64,000 nucleotides of DNA from Coriolopsis trogii (lineage: Eukaryota > Basidiomycota > Agaricomycetes > Polyporales > Polyporaceae), in contig JAHYIO010000028.1 of the NCBI GenBank assembly GCA_020543525.1, positions 1,426,001 to 1,490,000 on the forward strand. Direction: 5' to 3'. Under the pieces are notes generated by a model. It was not told the origin of the DNA. It was given only the letters and a program-made list of their open reading frames with translations, and searched no databases. This document shows positions 11,987 through 23,572 of this stretch, in pieces; the first letter of the stretch is position 1; each line of letters begins with the position of its first letter. The translations under genes were made by a program, and so were the position numbers.

Positions 11987-14900
11987 ATGGAGACGCTGTT
12001 CTCACAACCTACTCCCTCTGGCTCTACTACTCACAAGCGTGCATACGATGACATTGGCCCAGATCCCGACTCGGCATCCGCGACGCCCTCCGGCAGTCGT
12101 TCGCAGTCTTCCCGACAATCTTCGTCCCGCGCAGGCGGTGGTGGCGAGGGCCACAAGAGGGCTCGGAACGAGAGCGAGTCATCTTACTCTAGTGAGCTAG
12201 ACGACATCTTGCTTTCTTCGAATCCCTCCGCCTCTCCCTCTTCCAGTGCCAGCAGCCGCTCCAGCTATCATACCGCCAGGTCGACCACATCACCCCCGCT
12301 TCCTGCCCGGGCGGACGATTTGCTCTCTCAAAGTGGCCAGTCTGTTCCCGATCTCCCACTGCCTTCATATTCCTCTGTCCCAGAACTCGACACAGCCATG
12401 AGTGACCCATTGTCTTTTCCACCTCTCACAACCAGCCAACGTCCCCCAGCTCCTGTCCCGCCCAGTCCATCCGAAAGCCAAGATAATTTTCGTCTTACCA
12501 TGGAACGTGTCGACGCCTTTGACCGCGAGATGCAAGTGTTCCGCCAGTCTCCCTCCCAAACCACCGTCTGGGAGTCGTGGGTCCCTGTTCCTCGCTCGTC
12601 CATCCCTTCCCCTTTACGGACAGCCCAGTCCATTTTGCCCTCCCCTTCCTCCCTCACACCTCCTCATGTTCTCCAATCAACGTCAGCTTTTATGCTTATC
12701 GACGAAGCCGTTCCTTACTCTCCTCCTCGCGTTAGTCTCCCAAATGCACAAACTCATTCCGACTTCCATTCCATTGCACTCTCCACATCGCTTGAGACTC
12801 GTCGTCGACGTTTAGCGGCATACCAAAGGGATTCTGCCCGACATGCGGATGCTCTCGGTCGTTCCCGCGCTCGCCAGGGTATGTCACATGGGTTATCCCC
12901 TCTCTTGACTTGTCTCAATCTCTCACAGAGTTATTGCAACGTTTACAACGTGACCTACGGGATAGTCATGAGCATCCGAGGTCGACAACGCCAGAATCTT
13001 ACGCTACTGCGTCTGACCTCCCAAATCGGTTTGATTATCGTAGTCTGTCCAACAGCAGACCTTTGAGACCTTCCACCTCAACTGCGATGGCGTCTGGAAC
13101 AGACTTACCCACCTTCCGTCCATCTTCGTCAACGGCGAGTTTCTCGGATTTCGCGGACATGCCACCGCTTGTGGACAATGTCTGGTACAGGGAGCGCGAT
13201 AATGGAGTCGACCGCGGCATACGCGATGCTGAAAATACCATTCGACAAGCAGAGGCTCATCGACAGAGTCTAGTGCACTTTCTGGCCGACGGAAATCCCC
13301 CATTTCGTCCATCCCCCCCTCGTCCGTCTGCCTCCAGCAGCTATTCTTCCCTCATGGGCGCTTTGGATGATACCGCGCTCGGCCATCGTTCGCATGTTAC
13401 ACCCAGGCGTACTCCCTCCACTGTCCGGGAACGTAACTCTTCACTCCTTGATGCGCGCTTGCAGGCTTTGGCGGAGGCTACACTCAGCGATCCCTTAACA
13501 GACTTCGGCTTTCAGACTACGGAACCAAGGTCTCTCGATTCGCCTTCCACACGATCAACTGACTTGTCGAGCGCACGGCAGCTTTTGGATGCCAATGATC
13601 CCTTTCCTTCTCCTCCCCCTGTACCGACATCCTTCTCTTCGTATGCCTCTGAGGCGCCGGAGTCATACTTCGAGATCAATAGGGCTTCGAGGCAAATGGC
13701 TGTGTCTGGTCTGCGACATCGCGCGCGTCCCCGGTCACCTTCTCCGCCCTCTCCACTCCTAGTTCATCCTTCGGTGGATCCTTGGGATGACCTCGATCCA
13801 TATCATCGACTCGTTGCTGACACATTAGGCACAGATCGTCTCAACACTTCACGAGCATCGGAAGGAAGCTACAGGCAAAGGCTTGCAGCACGACTGGCGC
13901 TGCATGGTACCCCTACTGACTCCTTGTCTCAAGCCACTAGATCGGAAAGCAACTCTAGGAGCCGGCCATACAATATCGACCTAGACAACTATCGGGAAGG
14001 TCCATTCCGTGCCACTCTCGCAAGGTCAATGGCTCTGCAGACGCGCGAATCTAGCAACCCACGTCCGCCAGAGCCAGACGTTTCCAGGCGACGAACGGAC
14101 GCTCGTGTCGTTCTCGACGATCTCTCGGATTCGAGCGAGGACGACTCGTCGCTCAGCGACTTCTTCACTACTCTGCGTCAGGACAGGCTGAGGCGCGCGC
14201 AGGTCGAAGCGAACGTGCATTCTGATATATCATCCCTAGCAGGGCGTGGGCCCCGAGTGCAAATGCACACGCAGGGGACAACATCTGCACAACCCTCTGG
14301 GACGCCTGACAACGAATCATTCAGAAGGTGGCCAAATTCGAGGGAGTCCGCCACGGACTCCCACACACGCACAAGCAGCGACGCTCGGCGAGCTACTAAC
14401 GGACAAGTTCGCTCCCGACTGTACCCTCCTTCATCGCTGGATTCAGGAGGCAACGTTCCCCGTCCGAGAAATCCATACGAGCCCATGGCCGACTTCTTGG
14501 GCCGTCGTGTGACATCCCAGACTTTGGACAGCCAACGACAAGACCTTCCAGAGAGGCCTAACGCTTCCATTAGACCACCGACTCGCAACCGACACCGTAC
14601 GTTGCTCGATCGCGAACTGTCTCTCAGCTCTCTCGACAGATCGTTCGTGGAGGACGATCCCATCGAGAGGTCTCGCCTCGGCGTCGACCCGATTGCGCGA
14701 CTCGAGCAGCGCTATGAACAGAGGCGCGAGCTTTACCGCAGGGTGTACGCTCGCTCGGTAGGCATCACCGAAGCCGCAATGTCATCTGCCTCTTCTTCCG
14801 CACCCACCGTGACACCTGCTGCTCGCTTCGGCGCATCAGATGAGCCGCCCACTCGATCAGCTCCCACACCGCCGAGCGTTTCTGATCCCAGACAACTACG

Positions 14901-15766
14901 TCGCGCGTTGTGGGGGCGCTCTCGCCCTTCAGAGACGCGGACGGACGAGCCCCGGCCTGCACCATTGAATGGCCGATTTGCTCGCTCTCGTGCTCATCCG
15001 GCACACCTTCCCCCCGACGTGGTCATGCGCGACCACTCCATGCCGTCAAGCAGGTTGGCTGGCTATCATCGACGTCGCGCGTTAGGGGATTACATGGTAC
15101 GTCCTATATTCCGACCAGTAAGAGTTCGAGCCGCTGACTCTCACGCTTCTCCAGCGAGACGAGGATATAGACATGTCCTACGAGGGTCTGCTGTCACTGT
15201 CAACGCTCTTGGGTGATGTCAAGCCTCGCGGTACACCGGCAGACATCATCTCGTCCCTTCCCAAAGGGAAATACGGCGATTGGGCCCACCCAGGGGAGAC
15301 CGAGGAGCGGTGTCCCATATGCCTTGATGATGTAAGTGATCCCTTGTCATCTATCACGTCTGTGACCATAACACCCTCTCTCCAGTACACCGCGGCAGAT
15401 GCATGTCTGCGTGTTCCGGCATGCTCTCACTGGTTCCACGATGGCTGCCTTCAGGTATTGGTCTTCATTTGGGTCTCCTTCGGTGGCGCTGATAGATGCC
15501 CACAGCAATGGCTCAAGACCGCGCGTACTTGCCCCGTCTGTCGTGGACGGGTGAGCAGGCCACGGTCGTCCGACCCTTCCTTCGTGTCAGCAGTAGGTCC
15601 CATCGGAAGCAGCAGCCACCATTCCAACACCTCTACCAACTCGGCACCTATCGATAACACTCAAAACGACGCTCACGACCGGGATTATGAAGATGATGAC
15701 AGCGACAGGGACGGTGAACGGACGCCGCGCTGGACGCCCTTCCCCCCTCCCTGGCGCCACAACTGA
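11987..15766 (+). CDS. Large disordered RING-H2 protein, likely E3 ubiquitin ligase
   Basis: The first roughly 1,000 residues are rich in Ser, Pro, Arg and Asp and look disordered, for example SGSRSQSSRQSSSRAGGGG and DDLSDSSEDDSSLSDFF. A C-terminal RING-H2 finger follows: CPICLDD, then ADACLRVPACSHWFHDGC, then QQWLKTARTCPVC. All eight metal ligands are present in the order C-C-C-H-H-C-C-C. RING-H2 proteins usually transfer ubiquitin from an E2. Introns: 12879-12928 (GTATGT...CACAG), one after DYM near 15097, and two inside the RING region. A short acidic tail ends RTPRWTPFPPPWRHN. The RING call is secure; targets are unknown. I prefer METLF as start because upstream sequence looks untranslated. 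Confidence 0.88.
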
Positions 15767-16307
15767 CGCGCGTACGGTGTACGCACATATGACTATAGAA
15801 TTTGAAGATGAAAATGCAAGCCTGGAGCCCATTTGAATCCCATCGGTTTTCACCGCATTCGCGTATCATCTCGCTGTCATGGAAGATCTCGCTTTCGACC
15901 TACTCGCTTTGTTGACTATGGACACTTGATTTTGTATTATCGATTGTAGCATCACATAAGTATGTCCGGAGGCGGTGTACGATCTCGTTGTGAATAGACG
16001 ATATTTTTCTTGGTGTGCGCGCCGTGCCGTACGAGCGCTGCATCTGGAGGACGCTGAGATACGACGGTAGGCTGCTGTGGATGCCGAGTCGGAGAATCGA
16101 GGTGGGTTTATGTTCTACCATCATTGGCGGAAGTCCTGATCCTGTAGTGATATCCGTCTAGATACCGCCTCGTACTTCTGGAGAGTATTGCATATACACC
16201 CTCGTCGTGTGTACAGCGCAATCACTTCCGATCTTGCCCCGCCACTGCAACCCTCCCCCTTCACCGAACACGCTGCTGACTCTGGTCTCAATTGCTGCTA
16301 CCGCCAA
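15767..16307. other. Intergenic, no gene seen
   Basis: 3' flank of the RING gene and upstream of the DUF6534 fragment. Short frames only. Confidence 0.5.
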
Positions 16308-16815
16308 ATGGATAAGACGTCGGTGTTGTCGCCCGTCCGCGTTGGAGAGTTGTCGTTAGACGATACCTATGATGCAGTCCTGATCGGACTTGTCTTCAGC
16401 CTCATGTACGCCTCATTACCCTCTGAGGAGGAACAAACGCTGAGGTGAATTTACAGCTTTTATGGTATGGCCATGCAGTAGGCGTTCGGATACTACAGCA
16501 ACTACCGTGAAGATAGTCCACTCATCAAGGGCTGGGTATGTCATCAACTGGCTCTAAAGCGAACACCACGTTGAACTATTACTCTGTTGAAGGTAGCCTC
16601 AATATGGTCAGCATGCTGCTATGATTTACAACGATGAGGGCTGATTGTAACCTTATAAACACGACAGACTGTTCGAGACTGCACACACTGTTTGCGCGAT
16701 TATCCGATGTAAGTGTGGCATGAGAGCACGGCTCTAGTTCCCAACGTGTTGATACGCGAGAGTAGATACTTCTACCTCGTGACGAACTTGAACTTTCAGA
16801 GCGTGACTTCCTGGT
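16308..16815 (+). pseudogene. 5' fragment of a DUF6534 membrane protein gene
   Basis: Joined pieces give MDKTSVLSPVRVGELSLDD, TYDAVLIGLVFSLM, YGMAMQ, AFGYYSNYREDSPLIKGW, VASI, LFETAHTVCAIIR and YFYLVTNLNFQSVTSW. This is the N-terminal third of a DUF6534 protein, a fungal seven-helix family of unknown role. An in-frame TAG at 16479-16481 interrupts the first helix loop. The splice that should create the conserved Trp codon gives TGA instead. Nothing resembling the remaining helices follows on this strand. The fragment ends near the 3' end of the convergent DUF6534 gene. Confidence 0.75.
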
Positions 16816-16938
16816 AGAACTTGGCGCAAATTTGATGCTTGCCCTCTGTGTCTGGCGGAGTAAACAGCGAGAGTGAACATGGCCGCGAGAGAAGAGCTGG
16901 TACTACTACAAGACGAATCATGCCACAGGTTACATCTT

Positions 16939-19196
16939 TCACCGGCTCGTGTCCACGCTTGCATCGAGAGCTCCTAGTCCGTACCTTTTCAACTCCATAA
17001 CATCTCCTGATGGCCACTGGCTGTCGCTCGCAGATGCCGAACCTGTCTCTGCAGTCGAGATACGAACACCAACAACCCTGCCCGACGGGACATTGCGTTG
17101 GTTGGCAGGGAGGCCCGAACTTCCTGGCTCTCCGTGCTTATCCATCCCGGTGAATGCAAATGTCTCGAAGCCATTGGTGCCAGGTGCCCCGATTTCGGCC
17201 AGCCTTCTGCGCGAGTTGAGACTAGTCAGGTAGATAGTAATCAATGTTCAATCTCCGACTGCTACGTTGCGAGAAAGAGACGTACACCGCGAGGACCGAG
17301 TTGACATATGCTATACGGAGGCAGTGAGCCTCGGACACGAAGTTTATGAGTACGACACTACCCACATTTTGTGGTAGGCATATTGAGTGCGACATATATG
17401 AAGTTGTCGGGCTGAATCACTGCCTATGTGAGTTCAATGCAGTCAGATCCTGCATCAGAGAAGGGAGTGCACGATCGGTACTCACGAACATCAAGCACAG
17501 GAAGGAAAGCGTGCTAGAAAGGCAGGCCGGAGCCGTATGTGAGCCGTATTTTCGTCCACCAAGTCCAGACAGTAATCACCTAGTGAGTAGACCTAAGTAG
17601 TATAGCCTCAGCCAATAAGGAAGCAAAAGAGGGGCTCCTACATGTCAACTTACCGGTGTTGATGGAGTAAAGCACGACAGTATTCAGCATCGAGTCGGTT
17701 CTACCAAAGGCACATCAGATATACATGCAATTCGCTCTGCAACCGTACTCACCGTCTGATACCTGTACGATGGCTTCTCAAGTAGATGACTAGCGTAGTT
17801 GTGAGGAGAATGTCTGTCGCGACACCAAACCCGAAAGCAGCGGACGTCATCCACTTTGTCCATTCTCGTCAGTTGGTGAGCTCCAGGTTAACCCGTATGT
17901 CACGTACCGTATACTTCATCCACTCAGCGAAGGTGACCGATATGAACCTGTTCCGATGGCCATCAATCTCATGCGTACCGTGATAGGAGCCTGTACATAC
18001 GCTCCCACTGTTGCGGCTATGTAATCAAGCTTGTAAGCGAGATCCAACCAACCGAAGTACATAAACAATTTACCAATGGCGAATGCTGTTCGTTTGAAAG
18101 CAGCAATTGTCAACTTTCTGTGCTTTCGCCAGATTGGGGTGAACGTACCGAATGACCCCGTTATCAGTATAGCCTGCGGTAGACGGTCACTTGGCGAGCA
18201 TGACAGAAAATGCAAAACGGAGAACTAACTGCAAGAGGTACAATGAACAGCCGCACACGGGAGGGCCCTGAGACTGGGGAAGAAAGTGAACGGAGTTAGC
18301 GAGTAACACTGTCTTAACAGCAAGACGAACAGGAGTCGTACGGAGATATATGCGCCTTATATAAAAACTGTTCACGCACAACGACGTCAGTATATGTGAG
18401 AAAGAAAGGGCAATAGCAGGGTAGCTACATTTGAGCGATGATGATGATGGCGTTCTGACAATGCCAGATTCTGAGTGTCTCATAGACCTTCAACATCGTG
18501 CCAACTCACTGTGATTGGCGTCAATATCTACGAGTGCTCCGCATCAGCCACAAAGTGGGCAACGTGTGAGGGGGGCACACTCAAACTCACGCGAATGGAC
18601 CTGCATCAATATTTGAACCTCAGCAGCCGTCGTAGACAGTCTCTCGAAGTGGCTAGAGGTCATACCATACTCCGAGCAGCAATTCCAGAGCGTTGAAGTA
18701 GTTGGCGACAAGATAGTGATAACTGTCGTCCAAGTCAGTTACTTGCGGGTAGGGTTACTTTATGGCACGAGCAGGATTGTGGTCCGTTCAAAACGGCGTA
18801 CCTCATATGCGCACATATTACACTATGAAGTGTATCCAATGCGCTTCAAAAGTCTCGTGATTGTTTTGTCAACAGCCGTTGAACATCAACATACCAGAGC
18901 ATGAATACCTGTGGGCAAGTACCAAGTTCAAAATTCTGTGATTGCTCTGCGCATGGACCAGCACGTACCAGCGCTTTAAGCAGTGCGACGTCTTTTCCGT
19001 ACGACAGAAAGTATGAGTAGGTCTGACCGAGTGTCAGACCGTACATCCTGTTGAGTGTGAGCCTCATCAATCGGGTGACGAGGAGACTTCATGCTTACAA
19101 AACACCGACGAAGGTACCGAGGAGGATAGCTCCAAAGGTATTGTTGAGAGACGGGGCCTGAAAAACTTCAATGGGTGGCGCTACGGTAGTGTTCAT
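16939..19196 (-). CDS. DUF6534 seven-transmembrane protein
   Basis: Reading leftwards from 19196: MNTTVAPPIEVFQAPSLNN, TFGAILLGTFVGVL, MYGLTLGQTYSYFLSYGKD, then VFMLCALDTLHSVICAHM and YHYLVANYFNALELLLGVW. A middle section is hard to splice (RIWHCQNAIIIIAQ). Then come ATDILLTTTLVIYLRSHRTG, RTDSMLNTVVLYSINTG, QPDNFIYVALNMPTTKCAYV and a last exon starting SLNSRRRLAEIGA with a Ser/Gly-rich cytoplasmic tail. The order and the R-T-D-S-M-L-N and I-N-T-G-L-L-T motifs match DUF6534. At least nine short introns are needed. The reaction or ligand is unknown for the family. The central part (about 17900-18600) could hide a lesion, so intactness is likely but not proven. Confidence 0.75.
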
Positions 19197-20557
19197 GACA
19201 AGCTGCTAAGCGGGGACGGAGTAGCAGTTCGGTGAGCACCAGAATGTGGGGTAAAAGGGTGGGTAAGGACACATGGGAATCACTTATATGTAAACTGAGC
19301 AGTGTCGACGAGAGGACAAGCAACCTACCGAAACATGGGCGGGTGACCCGATCGCTCCCCGAGGTCAAGTTGATACCATCTATGTGATATGATGGATGTG
19401 TACCAACACACTGTACTGGTATGCCCTGAGAGCCCCGCAAACAGGGACGACCTACGCCACTGGGCGCCGACCGGGTAGCCATTTGTGGGTCCACGGATGA
19501 CCTCGTGAGTGAACATCATCTCAGAATACTTCTACGCTGACAGCTTTCCCTCGAAGTCATTCGAAGATGACGAGGATGAGATAGGAGAAGAGATACTCAC
19601 AGGGCTGGGAGTATTCCATCCCGCCATAATGACATGATCATCATGCTGAGGGTCGGAGCACCGTCGGAGTAGAACAGCTCAACTTCGAAGTCGCGTACTA
19701 GTGGTCAAGTCTTCTGGTCCAGCGTCCAGCGCTACGCCCTGGAGGCTATGAGACATCGACGACACTTCGCATCTGACAGTCGTGGTAAGCCGCCCATGTA
19801 ATTACTCTCGGCGCCGGCGCACGAAGGGGCTGAGGTCGATAGAGACGATGGAAGGCGTCTGCATGCACCGCAGTGCTGACGATAGACAAAGAGAACCCCA
19901 TTTCTTAAGTAGCACTGCGTTGACGATGTCCCGAAGTACTGATAGGGGCAGCGTTCGGGCCACAGACCTAGATTACGACAAGATCAGTGTAGAACATGAT
20001 TGGTATATCAGCCGATGCATACCCCGCGGTGCAGATGAACGAAGGCTTGATAGCTTGCAAGAGGCGGCTGTATGTGCTTATATTGGTACATAGACGCGGA
20101 CTTCACTGCAAGGGACTGGTGACGTTCGTCTCAGTTGTGCTTCGTCGCTTCGTCATGTGATGATGGATAGGCACGAAGAGACAAAGCCTGAACCCAGAGT
20201 CATAGCTGGCGGAAGTGCTGACTTCGTTTGAGCGAGATAGCTTCCCAAGATTCATGCAAGTCCTGACCTTCTCGTCTTCAATTCATGAAGCCATTGACTA
20301 GGACGACTGAGTGAACCAGTCAAGCTCGAACTAATCTGTCGCTCTTGATATAGTTTTGCAGGAGCTGAGATCGGTTGACATGAACCAGAGTACGCGTGAT
20401 TGGTGTTGGATGCATGAATCATGAACTTTGAGGTCGAATCCGAAAGCGCTCATTCTTCCCACGAGAAAAGCGCCCTGGCGCCAAATGTCTACCGAATGTC
20501 GCATGCTTCTACTTATCTATACTCCTCCGACTTGATCATCTGTTGCTATACGGGACA
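19197..20557. other. 1.4 kb without a supported gene
   Basis: Minus-strand frames around 19320-19700 include GYPVGAQWRR, faintly like an SRA-YDG domain, but the pieces are in different frames and too weak to call. Otherwise nothing is seen. It includes the DUF6534 and F-box upstream regions. Confidence 0.4.
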
Positions 20558-22770
20558 ATGACTAGCATGTTGCTCGCGCTCCCTACTGATATATCTTTGC
20601 ATATCCTCGCTCTGCTATCGTTGCACGACTTGCGAAGCCTCAGGCTGGTGTCGCGCGACGTAGAACAATTCTTCCTCGCCCACGAAGAAAGCATATACCA
20701 CCAAGCCGCCATCTACCACCGGTTCGTCCTCCCCCAGACGCTCCTGGAAGACGCAGTGCGAGCAGAGGGAAAATGGGTAGCCGACGTGCGGGACTGGAAA
20801 GAGTTATGCAGGCGTTGGGCGACGCTAGAGCGCAACTGGGGCGGTCGTGGGTACGTGCACGAAGGAGGGTACAAGCCAGCGGCGGACTCGGTCGTCAATT
20901 TTGCGGTCGATGAGTCGCAGAGGACGGCTATCGTGCTGACGAGGCGGGGTGGCCTCACCGTGCATGCACTCGAAGACAACCGGCTGCTTTGGGCAATCGG
21001 CAAGGTACGTCTTCGTGCTTTGAAACTCAGAGTATCTGTGTGATGTTATGCATGGTCGCGAGGTGTGATTCACGAGAAAGTCCTCGTTTCGTTCCCTCTG
21101 TTGAGCCTGCAGTTCCAATGGAGGGTCATGATGATTATGCTATCTGTCGGATTGGATCCCGCTCACTGTGCTTGTAGGATTATTTTGTCGTCAAGCGAAT
21201 TGAGCTATCCCAAGGCTTTCTAGTGTTTATAGCAAAGCACTCAGGCCTCGAGATCTGGAGACGCGCCTCAGACATCCACGAAGGCTCCACTCTATCGGAT
21301 CATCAGCGTTCAGTCGCTACTCCCATTCAGATTCCCTCAGCCTGCGCTGTACGGGACTTCCAGCTTCAGGCCGCATCCCTGGCTCCCCGTGATACCATCT
21401 CCAATCGAGGACATTTTGTCCCGCACGCATATATTGACACCTCCAACGACATCGGCGCGGTGCGCCTCTTCCGCATCAACTTCCCACTTCTTGCCTATAT
21501 CGGCTTCAACCACTCCAACACGGTTACAGTCGTTGACGTCGCCACAGGTGACACACTCTGGAACACCGAGATCGGGGCGGGCCGCGTGCGAGGGATGCCG
21601 TCGCGGTTCGTCTTCCCTGCTACAAGCGACCGGGTCCCCATGGACCTCGACCTATCGAAGGAGCATCTTTGTGTATGCTTGTACAGCGTCGTCGTCATTT
21701 TCAGACTCCCGAAACGAAGCACGTCAGAGGAGCCGCGTACGATGCACGAAAGCTCGAGACAGGATGAGGGCCCGCCTGAGATGTTGGTACTGAGCGATAT
21801 GGACGTTCCCGCTGCACGACGCACGAACGCGTGTCAACTGACACCGTCTGCGACTTGGACGCAGGAAAGGAGGGAAGCGTCGTTCGCAGATAAGCCACTG
21901 CCGGTCATAGCTTCACCCCTTGGGCGCGCTGCGTTTGAACGGTTCGAGATCACGCCGCCGTCAGACGCATCGCAGAGAGCCAACATGCACGCGCTGGTCC
22001 CAGCTAACGGGCCGCGACCTCACCCTGGATTTATATGCGGTATGTGGAGAACAAGATTGAGACGTGTCTGTCACTGACCAAGCCTTTTGAGGATCTATCA
22101 GCTCGCTTCACCCCCGATGGGCGACATGTCGTCGCTACGACCGCGTTCGGGCTGGTGTATTTCGTATGGGACTTTGCGCGGGTGGAGGGAGAGGAGGGGG
22201 CGATGTTCTCTGACCTGCTGGAGTATCTGGTCGTCGATGAACCCTTGCGGGACGTCGTTTGGGACGTGGATTTGCGCCGTATGGCGATCCGCACGGTCCG
22301 TCCCATTCGTGTTTCTCTTCTTGTATCATGCATCACTGAGAGATTCGCGATAGCAGGCATGGGAGGACGTATATATCATCACGCTGAACGAGTCCTTCCA
22401 TGCTCTGTGGGACGCAAGTAGGGCAGCGCGCGAGGAGAGGACGCGGCCGAGCATCTTGACGGACGCGTCTGCGATGCGTTTGCGGGACTACTCCGACCGC
22501 GGGCTGGTAGGATGGTCGCGCGGGCAGGGACCGGCGTTCAACGGGATGCAGATGACGCACTCGGCCCTCTGGCTTGTGTGGGACGTCGGCCTCTTGACGC
22601 ACGCGGTCGGGAAGAGAACCGGTCCGTGTTCTGGGGTCGACTGGCCCGATCCGGGAGGAGTTGGTGAGTGACAGAGTTTGGGCACATGACATCGACGTGC
22701 CTAAGAACGATCGCACTCAGGCACAGGAATCGGTTCGCTCTGTTTCGTCGACTTCACACCCGGTCTATAG
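20558..22770 (+). CDS. F-box protein with a WD40/propeller-like C-terminal region
   Basis: The start MTSMLLALPTDISLHILAL leads into an F-box (LPTDISLHILALLSLHDLRS, then LRLVSRDVEQFF). F-box proteins present targets to SCF ubiquitin ligases through Skp1. The rest has beta-propeller-like stretches such as NTVTVVDVATGDTLWNTEIG and ARFTPDGRHVVATTAFG, but no clear WD repeats. Introns: a 172-nt one after WAIGK (about 21006-21177), one at about 22040-22099, one after MAIRT near 22300 and a last one near 22663. The final exon ends IGSLCFVDFTPGL with TAG at 22768. The target is unknown. The 172-nt intron may contain a small missed exon. Confidence 0.8.
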
Positions 22771-23572
22771 ACCAAAGCCTAGAATATGTGAGTGCATGGC
22801 CGCGTATCTTCGCGTTCCGTCAACCTCAAGGGCAAACATGCTACCACATACCTCGAAACGGTATCTTTCACGGTGCGTCGTTGTCTGCAGTCTGTTGGTC
22901 TCAATGACATGTTGCAGTAAGGAAGAGGTGAGATCACTTACACTGCGTGACATACAGTCAGACATGCGCCACCCGAGAGCCATGATGTACGCTTTATGCA
23001 CTATCAGGCCAAGGTAAGGCATCGTGCGCAGGAAAGGCGTAAAGTAGCATCATTACGCATGTGCACTTCATGGAGGCTGCCGAGGACATGTTGACCGGAG
23101 GAGAGAGTCCGGTGGGTGCAATGACTTGCAGCGTACTGAAGTTGGTATTGTACGTAAGTAGAGAAGAGGAGAAAAGGCGGAAAGCGTTGTGGCGGGAGAT
23201 TAATACGCAAGAGGGATCGGCGCCTCGGACGCAGGCTCGGAGCCGCAAGCCAGAGCGGTGGCGGTGTACCGAGGAGGAGCTGATCGTGACGAATGTGCCG
23301 AGGGACCGGATGGGGAAGGCAGGAAGACGTCGATGGTGATGCTCTGCCTGCAACTTTCGTTGACGTTCGCTGACTGCCCGTTTGTCTCGCGATCGTTATA
23401 TCAGCCCACAACACAACTCCATGTCACTCGTCCCCTCAGCCCTCCCCAGTCTCCTCCCTGCCCTTGCTTGCCTCCCGCCTCGTCGTCGTCATCAACAGCG
23501 ACGACGCTCTCACCCTCGCTTTCGCCCCGACACTCTCTACAGCAAAGCCACATACCCACGCGGGGCCGAGCC
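22771..23572. other. Intergenic, no gene seen
   Basis: 3' flank of the F-box gene and promoter region of the methyltransferase. The frame before the methyltransferase ATG is open upstream but is pyrimidine-rich, low-complexity sequence typical of a fungal 5' UTR. Confidence 0.5.

Noticed and set aside
19320..19700. Minus-strand GYPVGAQWRR and neighbouring frames as an SRA-YDG domain relic
   Set aside because: Only one short motif fits, the rest lies in other frames with poor similarity, and no splice model rescues it.
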